Position numbers and translations under genes: made by a program. 8,910 nt of DNA from Desulfohalobiaceae bacterium (GTDB lineage: Bacteria; Desulfobacterota; Desulfovibrionia; Desulfovibrionales; Desulfothermaceae): contig JAIPDU010000053.1 of the NCBI GenBank assembly GCA_021737525.1, positions 1 to 8,910 on the forward strand, given 5' to 3'. Below, one piece after another: positions 7,048 to 8,910 of this stretch. The notes beneath the pieces are model-generated. The model made no database searches. It was not told the origin of the DNA and was given only the letters and a program-made list of their open reading frames with translations. Every line of letters begins with the position of its first letter. The stretch's first letter is position 1.

Positions 7048-7539
7048 CTAGTCCGGGTTCTTCCAGGTCTGTGTGACGTCTGCGTCATTCATTTCGTATT
7101 TCTGGGCAATGGGATCCTTGGGGGTGACCACTTCGGTTTCGTTGAAGAAGTTGGGGCTTTCCAGATCCTCGGGCTCGCCCTGGCCGTAGCCGGTGAAGGG
7201 ATCGATGGAGCCTTCCGCCGTGGTGCGGATGGGGAACTTGAAGCGCTTGACCTCGCCGCTGCGGAACTGGACGGTCCACATGATGTCCTCACCGCTGCGC
7301 AGGGGGATGCTGGTCCCGCCCATGGGGGCGAAGTCGGCATAGGGCCTGATGGTCATGGCGCCCTGGGGGCAGATCTTGATGCAGGAATAGCATTCCCAGC
7401 ACTGCTCCGGCTCCTGGTTGTAGGCCTTCATCTCTTTTTCATCCAGGATCATCAGATCGTTGGGGCAGACGTACATGCAGGCCGTTCTCTCCCCGCCCTT
7501 GCAGCCGTCGCATTTTTCCGGGTTCACGTAAGATGGCAT
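7048..7539 (-). CDS. aprB: AprB, beta (iron-sulfur) subunit of dissimilatory APS reductase
   Basis: Ferredoxin-like subunit that carries electrons to the FAD of AprA through two 4Fe-4S clusters. I start it at the ATG at 7539 (MPSYVNPEKC, 163 residues), not at the ATG two codons upstream (7545). AAGGAGGG directly abuts the first ATG but is 7 bases from the second, and AprB proteins of this group begin MPxYV. Cluster ligands are C10-x2-C13-x7-C21-x3-C25-P and C47-x2-C50-x2-C53-x3-C57-P. Trp48 sits at the position of the tryptophan implicated in electron transfer in the Archaeoglobus structure. PYADFAPMGG and the RFKFPIRTT strand follow, then a C-terminal tail that in known structures wraps around AprA. 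The gene lies 68 bases upstream of aprA and about 100 bases after the small gene behind sat, with a large hairpin between. Confidence 0.97.
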   Translation of the reverse strand: MPSYVNPEKCDGCKGGERTACMYVCPNDLMILDEKEMKAYNQEPEQCWECYSCIKICPQGAMTIRPYADFAPMGGTSIPLRSGEDIMWTVQFRSGEVKRFKFPIRTTAEGSIDPFTGYGQGEPEDLESPNFFNETEVVTPKDPIAQKYEMNDADVTQTWKNPD

Positions 7540-7545
7540 GTCCAT

Positions 7546-7553
7546 CCCTCCTT
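7546..7553 (-). promoter_or_regulatory. aprB ribosome binding site that decides the start
   Basis: The minus strand reads AAGGAGGG followed by ATGGACATG. The first ATG is too close to be used with this Shine-Dalgarno, while the second (7539) is optimally spaced, so it fixes AprB to begin with MPSY. Confidence 0.7.
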
Positions 7554-7610
7554 AACATTGGTTTAGGATTGCCTCCCTTTTGAGCGGGAGTCGGTACCTC
7601 CTCATAAACT

Positions 7611-7644
7611 AATCTTGGCGGGGCCGTTCGGCCCCGCCAAGATT
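7611..7644 (-). terminator. Perfect 15-bp hairpin between orf99 and aprB (attenuator or processing stem)
   Basis: Two perfect 15-base arms, rich in GGCGGGGCC/GGCCCCGCC, flank a 4-base loop (GAAC on the minus strand). The stem begins in the last two bases of the TAA stop of the 99-residue gene. After it the minus strand reads AGTTTATGAGG, so there is no proper U-tract. It may be a partial terminator, an RNA-processing or 3'-end-protecting stem that sets sat-orf99 apart from aprBA. It is 66 to 105 bases upstream of the aprB start. Its structure is certain; its function is inferred. Confidence 0.6.
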
Positions 7645-7942
7645 AGCGTACCTCTTTCAGGACGTCATCCATGACATCCAGGGTCTGTTTTTGCACCACC
7701 TTCTCGAAGATCTTGTCCTTGACCTTCTTGGGCAGCAGCTCGATGCTGCCGGTGGTGGATGTATCGTGCTTGGCGCCGAACTCATTGACCAGGATCTTGG
7801 CCTGCTCGTCCGTGGCATAGGCCACGAGCACCTTCATTCCGGCCAGGCGCTCTTCCGTGTGCTGGGCGACTCCCGCCTTTTCCAGCTGCTCGTAGCGCTC
7901 CTCGTTAACCCATACATAAATGGGATTTTTTCCCTCTGCCAT
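7643..7942 (-). CDS. Uncharacterised 99-residue protein encoded between sat and aprB
   Basis: I do not recognise a family. The start is the ATG at 7942 (MAEGKNPIYVWVNEE), because AGGAGG (7950-7955) is 7 bases upstream; a TTG two codons earlier is too close. The protein is highly charged, soluble, without signal peptide, membrane segment or any cysteine. Visible pattern: a short strand (PIYVWV, 7-12), a helix (about 13-35), a strand (MKVLVAYA, 36-43), a helix (DEQAKILVNEFG), a Thr/Ser-rich turn (HDTSTTGS, about 59-66), then a long Lys/Asp/Glu-rich helical tail. It sits 21 bases behind sat and ahead of aprBA in the same direction, so it is probably co-translated with Sat and linked to sulfate activation, for example as an accessory or regulatory protein. 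That role is inferred from position only. A real gene is supported by the ribosome site, coding-like composition and tight spacing. Confidence 0.85.
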   Translation of the reverse strand: MAEGKNPIYVWVNEERYEQLEKAGVAQHTEERLAGMKVLVAYATDEQAKILVNEFGAKHDTSTTGSIELLPKKVKDKIFEKVVQKQTLDVMDDVLKEVR

Positions 7943-7949
7943 GTTCAAA

Positions 7950-7955
7950 CCTCCT
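7950..7955 (-). promoter_or_regulatory. Ribosome binding site of the 99-residue gene
   Basis: AGGAGG on the minus strand lies 7 bases before the ATG at 7942 and within the 21-base sat-orf99 gap. It sets the protein at 99 residues and supports it being truly translated. Confidence 0.7.
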
Positions 7956-7963
7956 CTTGCAAC

Positions 7964-8910
7964 CTATAGGGGTTTAGTATCGAATACCGCTATCCTGTTT
8001 TCCAGGTACTCGTCCGTGACGAAGGGGGAGCCCTGGCCGTACTTCTCGGCGCACTCCTGGACCACGTCGAAGACCTCGGGCCGGATGATCAGGCGCGGAG
8101 GCTTCACCCCGTCGGTCACGATGCTGCGGATGAGCGTGCCGCTGAACTTCTGCTGCTTGTCCTTGTGGTTGCAGAGGCCCTCGCTGGTGATCTCCGCGCA
8201 GACTGGGCAGTAGAGCCAGTTCATGGAATAGACGGGAGTGATGTCCAGCTTGTCCCGGACGCTGTCCAGCATGTGGTGGGCCTCGTATCCGCCGTAGTAG
8301 TCGCCCACGCCGGCGTGGTCACGACCGAACATGTGATGGGTGATGCCCAGGTTGGTGCGCAGGATGGCGTGGAAGATGGCCTCCTTGGGCCCGGCGTAGC
8401 GCATGTCCCAGAAGGTCAGGGAGGTGAGGTGGTTGTGCGGGCCGAAGTAGCCGGCCTTTTCCAGCTCGTCCTGGCAGAGGATGATCGCTTCGTCGATGTA
8501 GTCCTTCTTCCGTTTCTCGCCGATGATGGCGTTGACCACGACGCCCACCTCGGGCTTTTCGATGGACAGATCCCCATAGGCCTGGAAGAAGGCGCTCTTC
8601 ATGAGCCATTCGTGACCGGTATGGGGTACGTTCCTGGTCTGGTGGGCCACTGTGCGGCTCCAGCCCTTCTGCTCCTTGATCACCTGCCGCATCTTCAGCG
8701 GGGGCAGGAAGTAGGAGGTGAAGGGCTCATTGATTGTGGGCTCCTGCAGCAGGGTGATCTTGCCGGCCACGAAGTTGGCCTTGTAGGCGTAGGTGCGAGC
8801 GCAACCGGGGTGCTTGTCCTCGGAGGTGCCGAAGACGGACTGGCACATGGCCTCGCGATCGTAATCAAAGACTTCCTCGACCTCGAAGAGGGCCAGGGGG
8901 TTGCCGTTGA
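7964..8910 (-). CDS. sat: Sat, dissimilatory sulfate adenylyltransferase (5' end cut by window edge)
   Basis: ATP sulfurylase, which activates sulfate with ATP to APS and pyrophosphate in the cytoplasm. The frame is open from the right edge (first full codon 8908-8906) to TAG at 7964-7966, giving 314 visible residues; roughly 110 N-terminal residues are missing. The ATG at 8848 is internal, since the frame continues upstream with family-like sequence (NGNPLALFEVEEVFDYD). The nucleotide-binding motif QTRNVPHTGHE (visible residues 90-100) and GRDHAGVGDYYGG (195-207) are intact. A CPVC...C-x-H cluster (visible Cys234, Cys237, Cys246, His248) resembles the metal site of some bacterial Sat proteins. 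The protein ends DTKPL with no APS kinase domain, as expected for the dissimilatory form. It is the first visible gene of the block; its promoter is outside the window. Confidence 0.97.
   Translation of the reverse strand, partial: NGNPLALFEVEEVFDYDREAMCQSVFGTSEDKHPGCARTYAYKANFVAGKITLLQEPTINEPFTSYFLPPLKMRQVIKEQKGWSRTVAHQTRNVPHTGHEWLMKSAFFQAYGDLSIEKPEVGVVVNAIIGEKRKKDYIDEAIILCQDELEKAGYFGPHNHLTSLTFWDMRYAGPKEAIFHAILRTNLGITHHMFGRDHAGVGDYYGGYEAHHMLDSVRDKLDITPVYSMNWLYCPVCAEITSEGLCNHKDKQQKFSGTLIRSIVTDGVKPPRLIIRPEVFDVVQECAEKYGQGSPFVTDEYLENRIAVFDTKPL

Noticed and set aside
4913..7051. 712-codon plus-strand open frame opposite aprA
   Set aside because: It exactly mirrors a certain gene in a GC-rich strand. 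The translation is Gly/Val/Leu/His-rich and repetitive, with no recognisable domain and no ribosome site, so it is a codon-bias shadow.
7573..7590. CTCCC/GGGAG short stem upstream of aprB
   Set aside because: It is only 5 bp around an 8-base loop, which is not distinguishable from chance in this composition.
7594..7603. Second AGGAGG on the minus strand, between the hairpin and aprB
   Set aside because: No ATG, GTG or TTG follows at a workable distance, so I do not call a short gene or leader peptide there.

Overview
The window carries one long minus-strand block of dissimilatory sulfate reduction genes. In transcription order (high to low coordinates) it reads: sat (C-terminal part only, running off the right edge), a 99-residue uncharacterised protein, aprB, aprA, then after a roughly 410-base non-coding gap qmoA, qmoB and qmoC (C-terminal end cut off by the left edge). 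The sat / aprBA / qmoABC set, the GC-rich codon use and the Desulfovibrio-like AprB, Sat and Qmo sequences point to a mesophilic sulfate-reducing bacterium of the Desulfobacterota, most like the Desulfovibrionales. The exact genus cannot be read from this sequence.

The gene products form one pathway. Sat makes adenosine 5'-phosphosulfate (APS) from sulfate and ATP. The AprAB heterodimer reduces APS to sulfite and AMP in the cytoplasm. QmoABC is a membrane complex built from heterodisulfide-reductase-like parts, thought to pass electrons from menaquinol to AprAB. All genes are intact as far as they are visible. The three Qmo genes are tightly packed (gaps of 2 and 10 bases), each with a strong Shine-Dalgarno sequence, so they look like one translational unit.

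The less ordinary content is between the genes. (1) A small protein gene sits 21 bases behind sat and ends in a perfect 15-bp hairpin that begins inside its stop codon and lacks a U-tract; it separates sat-orf99 from aprBA. (2) aprA is followed by a classical intrinsic terminator. (3) Directly beyond it lies a 264-bp element with 27-bp near-perfect terminal inverted repeats, a MITE or decayed insertion sequence, placed between aprA and qmoA. (4) A GTGAAC/GTTCAC palindrome lies 43 to 61 bases upstream of the qmoA start. Together these suggest three expression modules (sat-orf99, aprBA, qmoABC) rather than one uniform operon.

I see no CRISPR array, tRNA, rRNA or phage gene. Long plus-strand open frames opposite aprA and qmoB are codon-bias shadows. 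The best candidate for undescribed biology is the 99-residue protein with its hairpin; the rest is a well-known pathway.
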